DNA of 19,717 nucleotides from a bacterium (GTDB taxonomy: Bacteria > Patescibacteriota > Minisyncoccia > Phycocordibacterales > Phycocordibacteraceae): NCBI GenBank assembly GCA_021781935.1, contig JAJXVW010000004.1:1-19717 (forward strand), in the 5' to 3' direction. This document shows positions 1 through 8,556 of the stretch, one piece after another. The translations under genes were made by a program, and so were the position numbers. Below the pieces are notes generated by a model. The model was not told the DNA's origin. It searched no databases and worked only from the letters and a program-made list of their open reading frames with translations. The first letter of the stretch is position 1, and each line of letters starts with the position of its first letter.

Positions 1-1347
1 CCACTCCCGCACAACCGCGATTACGAGCTCGACTACCACCTCCCGTATATCGACGAGATCCGGCTTGAGAATGAGAAAGGCGAGCCGCTCACGCGCATTC
101 CGGAAGTCGTGGATTGCTGGGTCGAATCCGGCTCCATGCCGTTTGCGGAATATCACTATCCGATGGAGCATCGGCAGGAATTCGAGAAGCGTTCGCCGGG
201 CGATTTCGTATCGGAATACATCGGACAGACGCGGGCGTGGTTCTACTACCTGCATGCGATCTCGGTATCGATCTTCGACCGGCTCCCGTTCAGGAACGTG
301 CTCACGACCGGTACGATTCTCGCTGCGGACGGGCAGAAGGTGTCGAAATCGAAGAAGAACTATACTGATCCGTACGCGCTCTTCGATGCGTACGGCGCGG
401 ACGCCTTCCGCTACTATCTGATGTCTTCCGTCGTCATGCAGGCGGAAGATCTCGCATTCCGCGACGAGGATGTGAAGGATGCGCACGCGCGCGTGGTGAA
501 CATGCTGCGCAACGTTGCGTCCTTCTATGAGATCTTCAAGACGGACGCCCCGCCGTCCGGCGCGAGTACGCACCCTCTCGATCGCTGGATACTCATCCGG
601 CTCAACGGCACGGCGCGCGAGATCACGGAAGCGCTTGACCGCTACGACGTGGTCCATGCGACGCGCGCGATCCGTCCGTTCATAGACGACCTCTCGACGT
701 GGTATGTGCGCCGTTCGCGCGACCGCATGCGCGGCGAAGACACGCCGGACAAACGGAGCGCGCTCTCGACGCTGCGTCATGTCCTGCGCGAGCTTTCGAA
801 GCTCGTCGCGCCGGTCATGCCGTTCGTTGCCGAGGAGGTATTCCGCGCCGTGCGCAGCGGAGAGGATCCCGAAAGCGTACATCTGTGCGATTGGCCGCGC
901 GCGGAACGGAGTCTCTTCAGCATGGCGGGGCTCTTCGGCGGCAAGGACGAGGCGACGCTCATCGCCGGGATGGAACGGGTACGAGCGCTCGCTTCCGACG
1001 CCCTTCAGCTGAGGCAGAGAGCGGGGATCAAGGTGCGGCAACCGCTCGGGAAGCTCCGGATACCGGACAAGCTCGCGCCCGCGCTCGCCGCTATCCTTGC
1101 GGAAGAGGTCAACGTGAAGAAGGTGGTTGTCGGGTATTCCACGGTCGAGCTCGAGACTGAGCTCACGCCGGAACTTATTGCCGAAGGAGATGAGCGCGAA
1201 CGCGCGCGGGCGATTGCCGATGCGCGCAAGAACGAAGGATTCTCGCCGCACGATACAGTGACCGTCCGTGAGCATCCCGAAGGGAAGTACCAGGTCGAGC
1301 TCTCGACCGGCACGGTCCGGTTCGACCTCGCGAAGAATGCGTCATAG
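1..1347 (+). CDS. ileS: Isoleucyl-tRNA synthetase, C-terminal part (5' truncated by window edge)
   Basis: Class Ia aminoacyl-tRNA synthetase charging tRNA-Ile in the cytoplasm. The frame is open from base 1, so the N-terminal half (HIGH motif, editing domain) lies outside the window; 448 residues are visible. Seen: the SGSMPFAEYHYP segment near residue 40, the GQTRAWFYYLH segment of the catalytic core, and a KVSKS form of the KMSKS loop at visible residues 113-117, followed by the helical anticodon-binding domain and a C-terminal extension. The SGSMP and GQTRGW-like blocks separate IleRS from ValRS and LeuRS. I see no C-terminal zinc-finger cysteines of the E. coli type. The last 11 bases overlap the start of recO, implying translational coupling. 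Family assignment is firm; full length is unknown. Confidence 0.96.
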   Translation, partial: PLPHNRDYELDYHLPYIDEIRLENEKGEPLTRIPEVVDCWVESGSMPFAEYHYPMEHRQEFEKRSPGDFVSEYIGQTRAWFYYLHAISVSIFDRLPFRNVLTTGTILAADGQKVSKSKKNYTDPYALFDAYGADAFRYYLMSSVVMQAEDLAFRDEDVKDAHARVVNMLRNVASFYEIFKTDAPPSGASTHPLDRWILIRLNGTAREITEALDRYDVVHATRAIRPFIDDLSTWYVRRSRDRMRGEDTPDKRSALSTLRHVLRELSKLVAPVMPFVAEEVFRAVRSGEDPESVHLCDWPRAERSLFSMAGLFGGKDEATLIAGMERVRALASDALQLRQRAGIKVRQPLGKLRIPDKLAPALAAILAEEVNVKKVVVGYSTVELETELTPELIAEGDERERARAIADARKNEGFSPHDTVTVREHPEGKYQVELSTGTVRFDLAKNAS

Positions 1348-1906
1348 GTACGACACGCGCGGACTCATTCTCGCGCGCGCGAACGCGGGGGAAGCGAACG
1401 CGCTCGTGTCGGTGCTGACGCGGGATCTCGGCGTGGTACGCGCTCGCGCGCAAGGCACCCGGCGCTCAGGGGCGAAACTCGCTCCCGCGCTCGCAACGTT
1501 CGCCGAAAGCGAGCTCACCCTCGTGAGAGGGAAGGAGGGGTGGCGGATTACGGGCGCGGTGCTCGTCGATCCCTGGTTCAGCCGGTTGTCCGACCGCGAT
1601 GCGCGCGAGCGTGCCGGGCGCGTAGGCGCCCTCGTGCTCCGTCTCGTTGCCGGAGAGTCGCCCGAAGGGACGCTCTATCCGGTGCTTCGCGCCTTCTTCG
1701 AGGCGCTTGCGACGCTGCCGGCGGATACGCGGGATGCTGCCGAGGTGCTCGCCGCGCTGTATGTGCTCGCCGCGCTCGGCTCCGACGATTCGCCGCTGCC
1801 TGACGAACATTCGCTTTTCGCTTCCTCCGCGATCGCCCGGGTCGGTGCGCAGCGCGAGGCGTACGTTGCGCGGGTGAACCGCGGCATAGCGGCGAGCGGG
1901 CTCTGA
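1337..1906 (+). CDS. recO: DNA repair protein RecO (short form)
   Basis: RecO loads RecA onto SSB-coated DNA in the RecFOR recombination pathway. The N-terminal 75 residues look like the RecO OB-fold: YDTRGLILARANAGEANALV, then a TRDLG turn and an ARGTRR-like basic strand (seen as AQGTRRSG). A helical C-terminal part follows. The ATG at 1337 starts MRHRYDTRG directly before the conserved block and overlaps the end of ileS by 11 bp; an upstream in-frame start at 1268 would lie deep inside ileS and add a low-complexity RS stretch, so it is rejected. At 189 residues it is shorter than the usual 230-250 and contains no cysteine, so the zinc-binding site of some RecO proteins is absent. There is no Shine-Dalgarno sequence. 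Confidence 0.85.
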   Translation: MRHRYDTRGLILARANAGEANALVSVLTRDLGVVRARAQGTRRSGAKLAPALATFAESELTLVRGKEGWRITGAVLVDPWFSRLSDRDARERAGRVGALVLRLVAGESPEGTLYPVLRAFFEALATLPADTRDAAEVLAALYVLAALGSDDSPLPDEHSLFASSAIARVGAQREAYVARVNRGIAASGL

Positions 1907-1938
1907 TTTTCATCGCGATTCGTCGAGAACAGGTGCGG

Positions 1939-1944
1939 TATACT
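1939..1944 (+). promoter_or_regulatory. -10 element (TATACT) for the beta-repeat membrane protein
   Basis: TATACT matches the sigma-70 -10 consensus at 5 of 6 positions and ends 8 nt before the ATG at 1953, in the 46-bp gap after recO. No good -35 is visible at 16-18 bp. Transcription would begin at or next to the start codon (inference). Confidence 0.5.
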
Positions 1945-1952
1945 GAACCGGA

Positions 1953-3833
1953 ATGCCCACCCTCCCGCCATCCGAAGACGACCGTTCGGCGCTCGAGCGT
2001 GCACGGGAACGCCTCTATGATCCCCGGGCGCTCGTGCGCGCACGCCGGCCGGATCTCGGTCGTTCCGACGAACACGCTTCGCGGCATACCTGGCGCGAGG
2101 AGGATCATGCGAAGGGAAAGAAGCATATTCGCGCGGCCGCAGTCTTCTTCGGGTTCTCCGTTTTGTTTTTTCTCGCTGCGGTGGGCGTAGCGGGGTACAT
2201 CTTTTATTACGGAGGGAATTCGGTCTCGGTAAATAACGTTACTGTCGCCGTCGAAGGGCCGACGACGATTGCGGCCGGCGATACGGTTCCGCTTTCGCTC
2301 TCGATTACGAACCGGAATCCGGTTGCGCTGCAGAACGCGTCCATCGAAGTTGATTTTCCCGCCTCGACCAGAACCGTCGGCAATCTCGAACAGCCGTACC
2401 CGCGTTACACGGAAAATCTCGGCACCATACCCGCGGGGGCGACGATAACCCGTTCCGTTCAGGCGGTGGTATTCGGCGCCGCCGGACAATCGGTAACGCT
2501 TCCCGTATCGTTCTCCTACGGTACGACCGGCAGTAATGCGGTGTTCGTAAAGAAGAGCCAGTACGCGCTCGCAATCTCGTCGACGCCGCTCTCGATCTCC
2601 GTCGACACGCTCGCCGAGACGGTGTCGGGGAAACCGATAACGCTCACGCTGAACGTGCGCAGCAATGCGAATGTTCCGCTTGCGAATGTGGTCGTCCAGG
2701 GTGACTTCCCGTTCGGTTTCTCGCCGACCTCTTCTTCGGTACCGCTGAACGATACGAGCTTCCTTCTCGGGACGATGCAGCCGGGTGACGCGAAGACCAT
2801 CACGCTCACCGGCACGCTCACCGGACAGGACAGCGAACAGAGCGTCTTTCATTTCACCGTGGGGACGGCAAGCACCTCGAACGCGACGACGCCTGCTATC
2901 GAGTACATGACGCAGGACGCGATGGTGACCATCGCCGCTCCGTTCATCCAGACGGCGTTCTCACTAAATGGCGTCTCCTCCGCCGCGCCGGTCATCACCT
3001 CCGGACAGCAGCAGAGCGTCGCGCTCTCGTTCACGAATACGCTTGCAACGAGCGTGACGAATGCGACGATCTCGGTCCAGATCGCCGGCGCAGGCGTCGA
3101 CTATAACAGCGTGCACACGACCGACGGCTTCTACCAATCGAGTGACCACACGATTGTCTTCAGCGGCGATACCGACCCTGCACTCGCGAGCCTCGCGCCT
3201 TCGGCGAGCGCGGCGGGGAGCTTCACGTTCGATACGCTGCCGCCCTCGCCGGAGGATACGGCTCCGGAAGTGTCATTCATCGTTTCGGTTTCCGGCACGC
3301 GGGTCGGGCAATCGAACGTCCCGGAGACGGTGACGGCGTCGCAGACGACGACCGTGAAGGTCGCGACCCAGGTGGCGCTGAGCGCGACCGCGCTTCATAG
3401 TTCGGGTCCGATCGCAAATACCGGTGCGATCCCGCCTCGCGTGAATGCGCCCACGACCTATACCATCGTGTGGAACGCGCAGGATGAAGGAAGCGCGGTC
3501 GCCGGCGCGACCGTGTCCGCCATCCTGCCGAATTACGTGAACTACGCCGGGAAGACGACGGGTACGGGATCGATAAGCTACGACCCCGCATCGCGCACGG
3601 TCACCTGGGATGCCGGAGACTTCAACCAAGGCGGTTCCGCGCAAGCCGCTTTCCAGGTCTCGATTACGCCTTCAGCTTCCCAGAAGGGGACGGCGCCGGT
3701 ACTCATGGGCCCCTCTGCGTTGACCGGATACGACCGCTACGCGGGCGTACAGATTACGAGCAATGCGAGCCCGGTCTCGACCGAGACGACGCGGGATCCG
3801 GGGTATACGCCCACGGACGCCACCGTGCAATAG
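1953..3833 (+). CDS. Membrane-anchored extracellular protein with DUF11-like beta-sandwich repeats
   Basis: 626 residues. A charged cytoplasmic tail (residues 1-60, rich in R, D, E and H) is followed by one transmembrane helix at about 61-86 (AAAVFFGFSVLFFLAAVGVA core) and then about 540 residues of Ser/Thr/Val/Ala-rich beta-strand sequence outside the cell. At least four modules recur with the pattern 'SLSITNRNPVALQNASIEVDF' / 'LTLNVRSNANVPLANVVVQ' / 'VALSFTNTLATSVTNATISV' / 'YTIVWNAQDEGSAVAGATVS', each followed by a 'LGTIPAGATIT'-type turn. This resembles the DUF11/CARDB class of surface repeats. There is no sorting signal and no enzyme motif; the N-terminal helix is the only anchor. Likely a surface or envelope structural protein, though function is unproven. 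Its own -10 lies just upstream, so it is probably not dependent on the ileS-recO transcript. Confidence 0.8.
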   Translation: MPTLPPSEDDRSALERARERLYDPRALVRARRPDLGRSDEHASRHTWREEDHAKGKKHIRAAAVFFGFSVLFFLAAVGVAGYIFYYGGNSVSVNNVTVAVEGPTTIAAGDTVPLSLSITNRNPVALQNASIEVDFPASTRTVGNLEQPYPRYTENLGTIPAGATITRSVQAVVFGAAGQSVTLPVSFSYGTTGSNAVFVKKSQYALAISSTPLSISVDTLAETVSGKPITLTLNVRSNANVPLANVVVQGDFPFGFSPTSSSVPLNDTSFLLGTMQPGDAKTITLTGTLTGQDSEQSVFHFTVGTASTSNATTPAIEYMTQDAMVTIAAPFIQTAFSLNGVSSAAPVITSGQQQSVALSFTNTLATSVTNATISVQIAGAGVDYNSVHTTDGFYQSSDHTIVFSGDTDPALASLAPSASAAGSFTFDTLPPSPEDTAPEVSFIVSVSGTRVGQSNVPETVTASQTTTVKVATQVALSATALHSSGPIANTGAIPPRVNAPTTYTIVWNAQDEGSAVAGATVSAILPNYVNYAGKTTGTGSISYDPASRTVTWDAGDFNQGGSAQAAFQVSITPSASQKGTAPVLMGPSALTGYDRYAGVQITSNASPVSTETTRDPGYTPTDATVQ

Positions 3834-3861
3834 GTCGCCGTTTCGTGTAAGTTTGCTGCAT

Positions 3862-5193
3862 ATGGCCGGTACAAATCGTATGGAAAAGCTCGTCTCGCTC
3901 TGCAAGCGGCGAGGATTCATATTTCCGGGCTCGGAACTGTACGGCGGTCTTGCCGGCACCTACGATTACGGCCCCATGGGAGTCCTTCTCAAGGAGAATA
4001 TCGAGCAGCTCTGGCTCGAGCATTTCCGCAACGGCCGCGACGATATGTATGGCGTGGATGCCGCAATCCTCATGAATCCGAAGGTGTGGGAGGCTTCCGG
4101 GCACGTCTCGGGATTTGCCGACCCGCTCGTCATATGCGAAACGTGCGGTCGCCGGTTCCGCGCGGATCAGCTCGAGGATCCGACCGCGTGTCCCGAGTGC
4201 CGCGGCAAGCTTTCCGAACCGAAGCTCTTCAACATGATGTTCGCGACGAAGGCAGGGGCCTCCGAAGACGACTCCGCGACCGTGTATTTGCGCCCGGAGA
4301 CGGCGGGCGGCATTTTCGCGAACTACAAGAACGTGGTGGATGCGATTCATCCGAAGCTGCCGTTCGGTATCGCGCAGATCGGGAAAGCATTCAGGAACGA
4401 GATTGCGCCGCGTGATTTCATCTTCCGGCTTCGCGAACTCTCGCAGATGGAAGTCGAGTACTTCGTGAAGCCTTCCGCGTGGGAGGCGGCTTTCGAGATG
4501 TGGCGCGAGACGATGCACGCGTACGCGGCGGCGCTCGGTCTTCCGCAAGAGTCCGTCCACGAGCTCGAGGTTCGAGCGGATGAGCTCGCGCACTACTCGA
4601 AGCGCACCATCGATTTCGAGTTTGACTATCCGTTCGGGCGCAGGGAGCTCTGGGGTCTCGCATATCGCACGGATTTCGATCTCTCCGCGCACCAGACGGG
4701 TTCGGGCGTCGCTCTCGAATATCTCGATGAGGAGACAAACGAGAAATTCATTCCGCACGTGATCGAACCGTCCCTAGGCGTCGACCGCACGGTCCTCGCG
4801 GTCCTCGCAAGCGCATATCGCGAGGATGAGCTCGGCGGCGAGACGCGCACGTATCTCGTGCTGTCACCGAAGCTCGCGCCGGTGAAGGCGATGGTCTCTC
4901 CTTTACTGAAGAACAAGTCGGAGCTCGTCGCAAAAGCCCGAGAAGCGCGCGCGGCGCTGCGCGCCGCGCTTCCGGGCACTCAGATCGCCTGGGATGACAA
5001 TGGCAATATCGGGAAGCGCTACCGTCGGCAGGACGAGATCGGCACGCCGTTTTGCGTGACCATAGACTTCGACACCTTGGGCGAGAAGCCGGAGTTCAAG
5101 GATACCGTCACACTCCGCCATCGCGACACGGGCGAACAGGAGCGGCTTACGGTAGCGGAGGCTGCCGAACGCATCCGCGCCGCGCTTACATAG
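3862..5193 (+). CDS. glyS: Glycyl-tRNA synthetase, alpha2 (single-chain) type
   Basis: Class II synthetase charging tRNA-Gly. At 443 residues it is the homodimeric type, not the bacterial alpha2beta2 GlyQ/GlyS. Seen: GGLAGTYDYGPMG near residue 30 (N-terminal catalytic block), a CxxC...CxxC pair at residues 92/95 and 110/113 that would bind zinc inside the insertion, RPETAGGIF, motif 2 FRNEIAPRDFIFRLRE, motif 3 region SLGVDRTVLAVL, and a C-terminal anticodon-binding domain (LAPVKAMV...GKRYRRQDEIGTPFC). The ATG at 3862 (MAGTNRMEKLV) is chosen because the longer frame reaches back into the preceding gene; ATG 3880 is the alternative. There is no Shine-Dalgarno sequence. A weak TAAGTT hexamer ends 8 nt upstream of the start. 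Confidence 0.96.
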   Translation: MAGTNRMEKLVSLCKRRGFIFPGSELYGGLAGTYDYGPMGVLLKENIEQLWLEHFRNGRDDMYGVDAAILMNPKVWEASGHVSGFADPLVICETCGRRFRADQLEDPTACPECRGKLSEPKLFNMMFATKAGASEDDSATVYLRPETAGGIFANYKNVVDAIHPKLPFGIAQIGKAFRNEIAPRDFIFRLRELSQMEVEYFVKPSAWEAAFEMWRETMHAYAAALGLPQESVHELEVRADELAHYSKRTIDFEFDYPFGRRELWGLAYRTDFDLSAHQTGSGVALEYLDEETNEKFIPHVIEPSLGVDRTVLAVLASAYREDELGGETRTYLVLSPKLAPVKAMVSPLLKNKSELVAKAREARAALRAALPGTQIAWDDNGNIGKRYRRQDEIGTPFCVTIDFDTLGEKPEFKDTVTLRHRDTGEQERLTVAEAAERIRAALT

Positions 5194-5198
5194 CGGTG

Positions 5199-5207
5199 TG
5201 ATAGGAT
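5199..5207 (+). promoter_or_regulatory. Extended -10 element (TGA-TAGGAT) for the AI-2E family gene
   Basis: A TGn motif sits directly before TAGGAT (4 of 6 to TATAAT), which ends 6 nt before the ATG at 5214, within the 20-bp gap after glyS. No -35 is visible. If used, the mRNA would be leaderless (inference). Confidence 0.4.
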
Positions 5208-5213
5208 TTCCGT

Positions 5214-6281
5214 ATGGAACGGGAAATCCGCGTCTCTATCACCCCGGGAACGGTCGTTTCGGCGCTCTTCATCATGCTCGGCGCGTACGTGCTCTGGCTC
5301 CTGCGCGACCTCGTGCTGCTCGTCATTACCTCGGTCGTCATCGCTTCGGCGATCGAACCGGGAATCCTCTTCTTCGTGCGCCATCGCATCCCGCGGTTCA
5401 TCGCGACGCTTCTCATGTACGTCCTCGTCTTCGGAAGCGTCTTCGCGCTCATCTATTTCTTTTTCCCGCCCATCATCGCGGATGCCGCCCAGTTTCTCTC
5501 GAGCGTGCCGCAATATCTGAACACGCTGAACGTCCCGTCTTCCTTCACGGGCATCAGTCACGCGACCAATCTTCTCGGCTCTTCGCATCAGGCGCAGTCC
5601 ATCATCTCGACGCTCGCCGTGCTTCAGGGCGCCTTCAGTTCGAGCTCCGGCGGGGTCGTGCAGCTCTTCGCCACGTTCTTCGGCGGCATTTTCTCGCTCG
5701 TACTCGTCATCGTGCTCTCATTCTATTTCGCGCTCCAGGAAACGGGAGTCGACGACTTCCTCCGCTTGGTCATGCCCGCACGGCATGAAGAATACGCGGT
5801 AAACCTCTGGAAGCGATCGCAGAAGAAGATCGGCCGATGGATGCAAGGACAGATCCTGCTTTCCGTCATCGTAGGCGTTCTCGTTTATCTCGGCCTCCTT
5901 ATCATCAACGTTCCCTACGCGCTCCTCCTTGCCGTCTTCACAGCTATCGCGGAGATCATACCGATTTTCGGGTCGCTTATGGCCGGAGCCGCAGCCGCAG
6001 CGGTGGGATTCTCCGAAGGAGGCATCGCACTCGCGGTCGTTATCATCGGTCTCTATGTCGTCGTGAATCAGTTCGAGACGAATCTCATTTACCCGCTCAT
6101 CGTGAAGAAGGTTGTCGGCGTCCCGCCCTTGCTCGTTATCGTCGCGCTCATCGCCGGCGGCGTTATCGCCGGCTTCCTTGGCGTGCTGCTCTCGGTGCCG
6201 CTCGCGGCCGTCGCGCTTGAATTCCTATCGGATTTCGATAAGCGCAAGAGGCGAGAACAGCACCACCCGCACGCCGCGTAA
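5214..6281 (+). CDS. AI-2E family transporter (UPF0118/PerM-like permease)
   Basis: 355-residue polytopic inner-membrane protein of the AI-2E transporter family. An N-terminal pair of hydrophobic helices (about residues 15-90) is followed by a soluble stretch (about 90-150), and then by helices including GGIFSLVLVIVLSFYFALQE and the family signature AEIIPIFGSLMAG. A NQFETNLIYPLIVKK segment and a Gly-rich helix (ALIAGGVIAGFLGVLLSVPL) follow, before a short basic tail. Family members have been linked to autoinducer-2 export or to Na+/H+ exchange, but the substrate here cannot be read from sequence. The gene starts 20 bp after glyS and ends 6 bp before metG, so it probably shares a transcript with metG. 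Confidence 0.9.
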   Translation: MEREIRVSITPGTVVSALFIMLGAYVLWLLRDLVLLVITSVVIASAIEPGILFFVRHRIPRFIATLLMYVLVFGSVFALIYFFFPPIIADAAQFLSSVPQYLNTLNVPSSFTGISHATNLLGSSHQAQSIISTLAVLQGAFSSSSGGVVQLFATFFGGIFSLVLVIVLSFYFALQETGVDDFLRLVMPARHEEYAVNLWKRSQKKIGRWMQGQILLSVIVGVLVYLGLLIINVPYALLLAVFTAIAEIIPIFGSLMAGAAAAAVGFSEGGIALAVVIIGLYVVVNQFETNLIYPLIVKKVVGVPPLLVIVALIAGGVIAGFLGVLLSVPLAAVALEFLSDFDKRKRREQHHPHAA

Positions 6282-6287
6282 CGACGC

Positions 6288-7718
6288 ATGTCGCGCTATT
6301 TCACCACCACGCTCCCGTACGTGAATGCGGACCCCCACCTGGGTCATGCGCTTGAATTCGTGCAGGCGGATTTCCTCGCGCGAGCCGCGCGCATGAGAGG
6401 AGAATCGGTTTTCCTGAACGTGGGAACCGACGAGCACGGCGCGAAGATCGCGCGGCGGGCGGCGGAGGAGGGGAGAGATCCCCAGACATACGTCGACGAG
6501 TATGCCGCTCGTTTCAGGACGTTCGCCGACCGTCTCGATATTTCCTACGATTCGTTCATCCGCACGACCGAGCATCATCACGAAAGGGCCGCGCAGGCGT
6601 TCTGGAAGCGCTGCGAAGAAGCTGGCGACATCTACCGGGCGACGTACGAGGTGAAGTACTGCGTGGGCTGCGAACTCGAGAAGACCGACTCCGAGCTCGT
6701 CGATGGGCGCTGCCCGCTGCATCCGAACCTTGAGCTCGAAGTCCGCAAAGAAGAAAATTACTATTTCCGTTTTTCGCGGTACCAGGAAGCGCTTCTCGCG
6801 CACTACGCCGCATACCAGGATTTTGTCGTTCCGGCGTCGCGCATGCGAGAGCTCACCTCGTTCGTTTCCGCTGGATTGAAGGACTTCAGCATCTCGCGCC
6901 CGGCTGAGAAGCTCGCGTGGGGCGTCCCGGTTCCCGGCGACCAGACGCATGTCATGTACGTATGGTTTGACGCGCTCGTGAATTATCTCTCGGCGATCGG
7001 CTGGCCGGAGGACGAAGAGCGTTTTGCAAAATGGTGGCCGGCTACGCAGCTCGCGGGGAAGGATAACCTCCGGCAGCAGACAGCGATGTGGCAAGCCATG
7101 CTCCTTTCGGCGGGGCTTCCGCTCTCGCGAGACATATTCATACACGGCTTCATCACCTCCGGCGGCCAGAAGATGAGCAAGTCCCTGGGGAACGTCATCG
7201 ATCCGATGCGGATTGCGGAAGCGTACGGTGTCGATGCTTTGCGCTATGTCCTCCTTCGCCACGTGAATCCGTACGAGGATTCCGACCTTACTGAGGAGTC
7301 GATACGCGAGTACTACACGGCGCATCTTGCGAACGGGCTCGGCAATCTCGTCGCCCGCGTCATGAAGCTTGCGGAGGAGCATCTCCCGCATCCGATTGAG
7401 ATAACCGAGGAGGATGAGACGCTTGATCCCGCATATACCGCGGCGCTCGACCATTTCCGCTTCAATGAGGCGCTCGACGTCGTTTTTAAGCTCGTCGCTG
7501 AAGCCGACGAATTCATGGCGGCAAAGACCCCCTACCGGGGCATTAAGAGCGGCGATGCGGTCGTGCGAGAGGGTGCTCGCAAGGATATCGAATACCTCGT
7601 GCACCGGCTTTGGAACATCGCGACGCACCTCTCGCCCGCGCTGCCGCGCACCGCGGCAGCGATCCTTTCTGCAATCCGAAAGAATCAGAAGCCCGAGAAC
7701 CTCTTCCCGCGGGTATGA
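6288..7718 (+). CDS. metG: Methionyl-tRNA synthetase
   Basis: Class Ia synthetase charging initiator and elongator tRNA-Met. At 476 residues it is the short form without a C-terminal tRNA-binding dimerisation domain. Seen: HLGH (residues 17-20) as the HIGH motif, GTDEHG, a CVGC...CPLH zinc-knuckle insertion (one CxxC pair then CxxH), YVWFDALVNYLSA, GKDNLR, and KMSKS at residues 295-299 followed by LGNVIDP. A helical anticodon-binding domain ends the protein. The start is the first ATG, 6 bp after the AI-2E gene stop, without a Shine-Dalgarno sequence. Its stop codon overlaps the tatD start (ATGA, 7715-7718), so the two are translationally coupled. Confidence 0.96.
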   Translation: MSRYFTTTLPYVNADPHLGHALEFVQADFLARAARMRGESVFLNVGTDEHGAKIARRAAEEGRDPQTYVDEYAARFRTFADRLDISYDSFIRTTEHHHERAAQAFWKRCEEAGDIYRATYEVKYCVGCELEKTDSELVDGRCPLHPNLELEVRKEENYYFRFSRYQEALLAHYAAYQDFVVPASRMRELTSFVSAGLKDFSISRPAEKLAWGVPVPGDQTHVMYVWFDALVNYLSAIGWPEDEERFAKWWPATQLAGKDNLRQQTAMWQAMLLSAGLPLSRDIFIHGFITSGGQKMSKSLGNVIDPMRIAEAYGVDALRYVLLRHVNPYEDSDLTEESIREYYTAHLANGLGNLVARVMKLAEEHLPHPIEITEEDETLDPAYTAALDHFRFNEALDVVFKLVAEADEFMAAKTPYRGIKSGDAVVREGARKDIEYLVHRLWNIATHLSPALPRTAAAILSAIRKNQKPENLFPRV

Positions 7719-8509
7719 GATATTTCGACGCGCACTGCCACGTGCAGTTCGACGACTATGCGGATGACCAGGCGACGCTCCTTGAGCGGATGCGAGAGCG
7801 CGAGATCGGCGGCGTAGTCGTCGGGGTTGATCAGCGTTCCTCCGAAGAGGCGCTCGCTCTGGCGGAGCGCCACGACGAGCTCTGGGCGGCGGTCGGGACG
7901 CATCCGAACCGCATAGCACAGGAACCGTTCGATCATGATTTTTATGCGGCGCTCGCGCGCCATCCGAAGGTCGTCGCCGTGGGGGAGTGCGGGCTCGACT
8001 ACTACCGTCCGTCCGAACTCACGAGCGAAGTGAAGCGCGCGCAACAGGCCGCGCTTCGCGCTCACGCGGATCTCGCCGCCGAGTTCGGCAAGCCGCTCGT
8101 AATCCACGCCCGACCGAGCAAAGGCACGCAGGATGCGTACCGGGACCTCATTGCGATTGTGCGGGAGAAGAACGTTCAGCACGGAGGCCGACTCCGCGGC
8201 GACGTCCATTTCTTTGTCGGCGGCCTCGAAGAGGCGCACGCGCTTTTCGCGCTCGATTTCACGATCTCCTTTACCGCGGTCATCACCTTCGCTCATGAGT
8301 ATGACGCGGTGATTCGCGCGGTTCCGCTCGAACGCATACTTTCCGAGACTGATGCTCCGTACGTCGCTCCGGCTTCCCGCCGGCATGAACGCAACGACCC
8401 GCTCGCTGTCGAGGAAGTGGTGCGCCGCATCGCGGAGATCCGCGGGGAGGATGAAGATGCGGTTCGAGAGGCGATCCTTGCGAACGCGCGGGGCCTTTTC
8501 GGGGTCTGA
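7715..8509 (+). CDS. tatD: TatD family metal-dependent hydrolase (DNase)
   Basis: 264 residues, normal for TatD. These are TIM-barrel metal enzymes with 3'-5' exonuclease activity implicated in DNA repair. Metal ligands visible in order: FDAHCHVQFD (the HxH pair near residues 6-8), GECGLDYY (Glu), LVIHAR (His), VHFFVGG (His, replacing the usual HCFSG) and SETDAPYVAP (Asp). The ATG at 7715 overlaps the metG TGA as ATGA, and the next residues are the conserved N-terminal strand; the longer frame back to 7610 lies inside metG. metG-tatD adjacency is common in bacteria, which supports the call. The role in this cell is inferred from the family only. Confidence 0.93.
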   Translation: MRYFDAHCHVQFDDYADDQATLLERMREREIGGVVVGVDQRSSEEALALAERHDELWAAVGTHPNRIAQEPFDHDFYAALARHPKVVAVGECGLDYYRPSELTSEVKRAQQAALRAHADLAAEFGKPLVIHARPSKGTQDAYRDLIAIVREKNVQHGGRLRGDVHFFVGGLEEAHALFALDFTISFTAVITFAHEYDAVIRAVPLERILSETDAPYVAPASRRHERNDPLAVEEVVRRIAEIRGEDEDAVREAILANARGLFGV

Positions 8510-8518
8510 AACCGTCCG

Positions 8519-8547
8519 TTGCCTCACCGGGAAGCCCGTGGTACTAT
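8519..8547 (+). promoter_or_regulatory. rpsF promoter: TTGCCT, 17 bp, TG-G-TACTAT
   Basis: -35 TTGCCT (8519-8524) and -10 TACTAT (8542-8547) are separated by 17 bp, with an extended -10 TGn at 8539-8541. The -10 ends 9 nt before the rpsF ATG at 8557. It occupies the 47-bp gap after tatD. This is among the best promoter matches in the window and predicts a leaderless or nearly leaderless rpsF mRNA. Confidence 0.7.
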
Positions 8548-8556
8548 CGCCGAATC

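Noticed and set aside
1578..2852. Long minus-strand open frame (424 codons) across recO and the beta-repeat gene
   Set aside because: Crosses two genes and their intergenic promoter; extremely Arg-rich with no recognisable domain.
1..7718. Clustering of three tRNA synthetase genes (ileS, glyS, metG) as a functional island
   Set aside because: They are separated by unrelated genes and some have their own promoter-like elements; probable chance of a compact genome rather than a co-regulated unit.
6225..7919. Long minus-strand open frame (564 codons) opposite metG
   Set aside because: Runs through the MetRS motifs on the other strand and has an Arg-rich, motif-free product; an antisense shadow.
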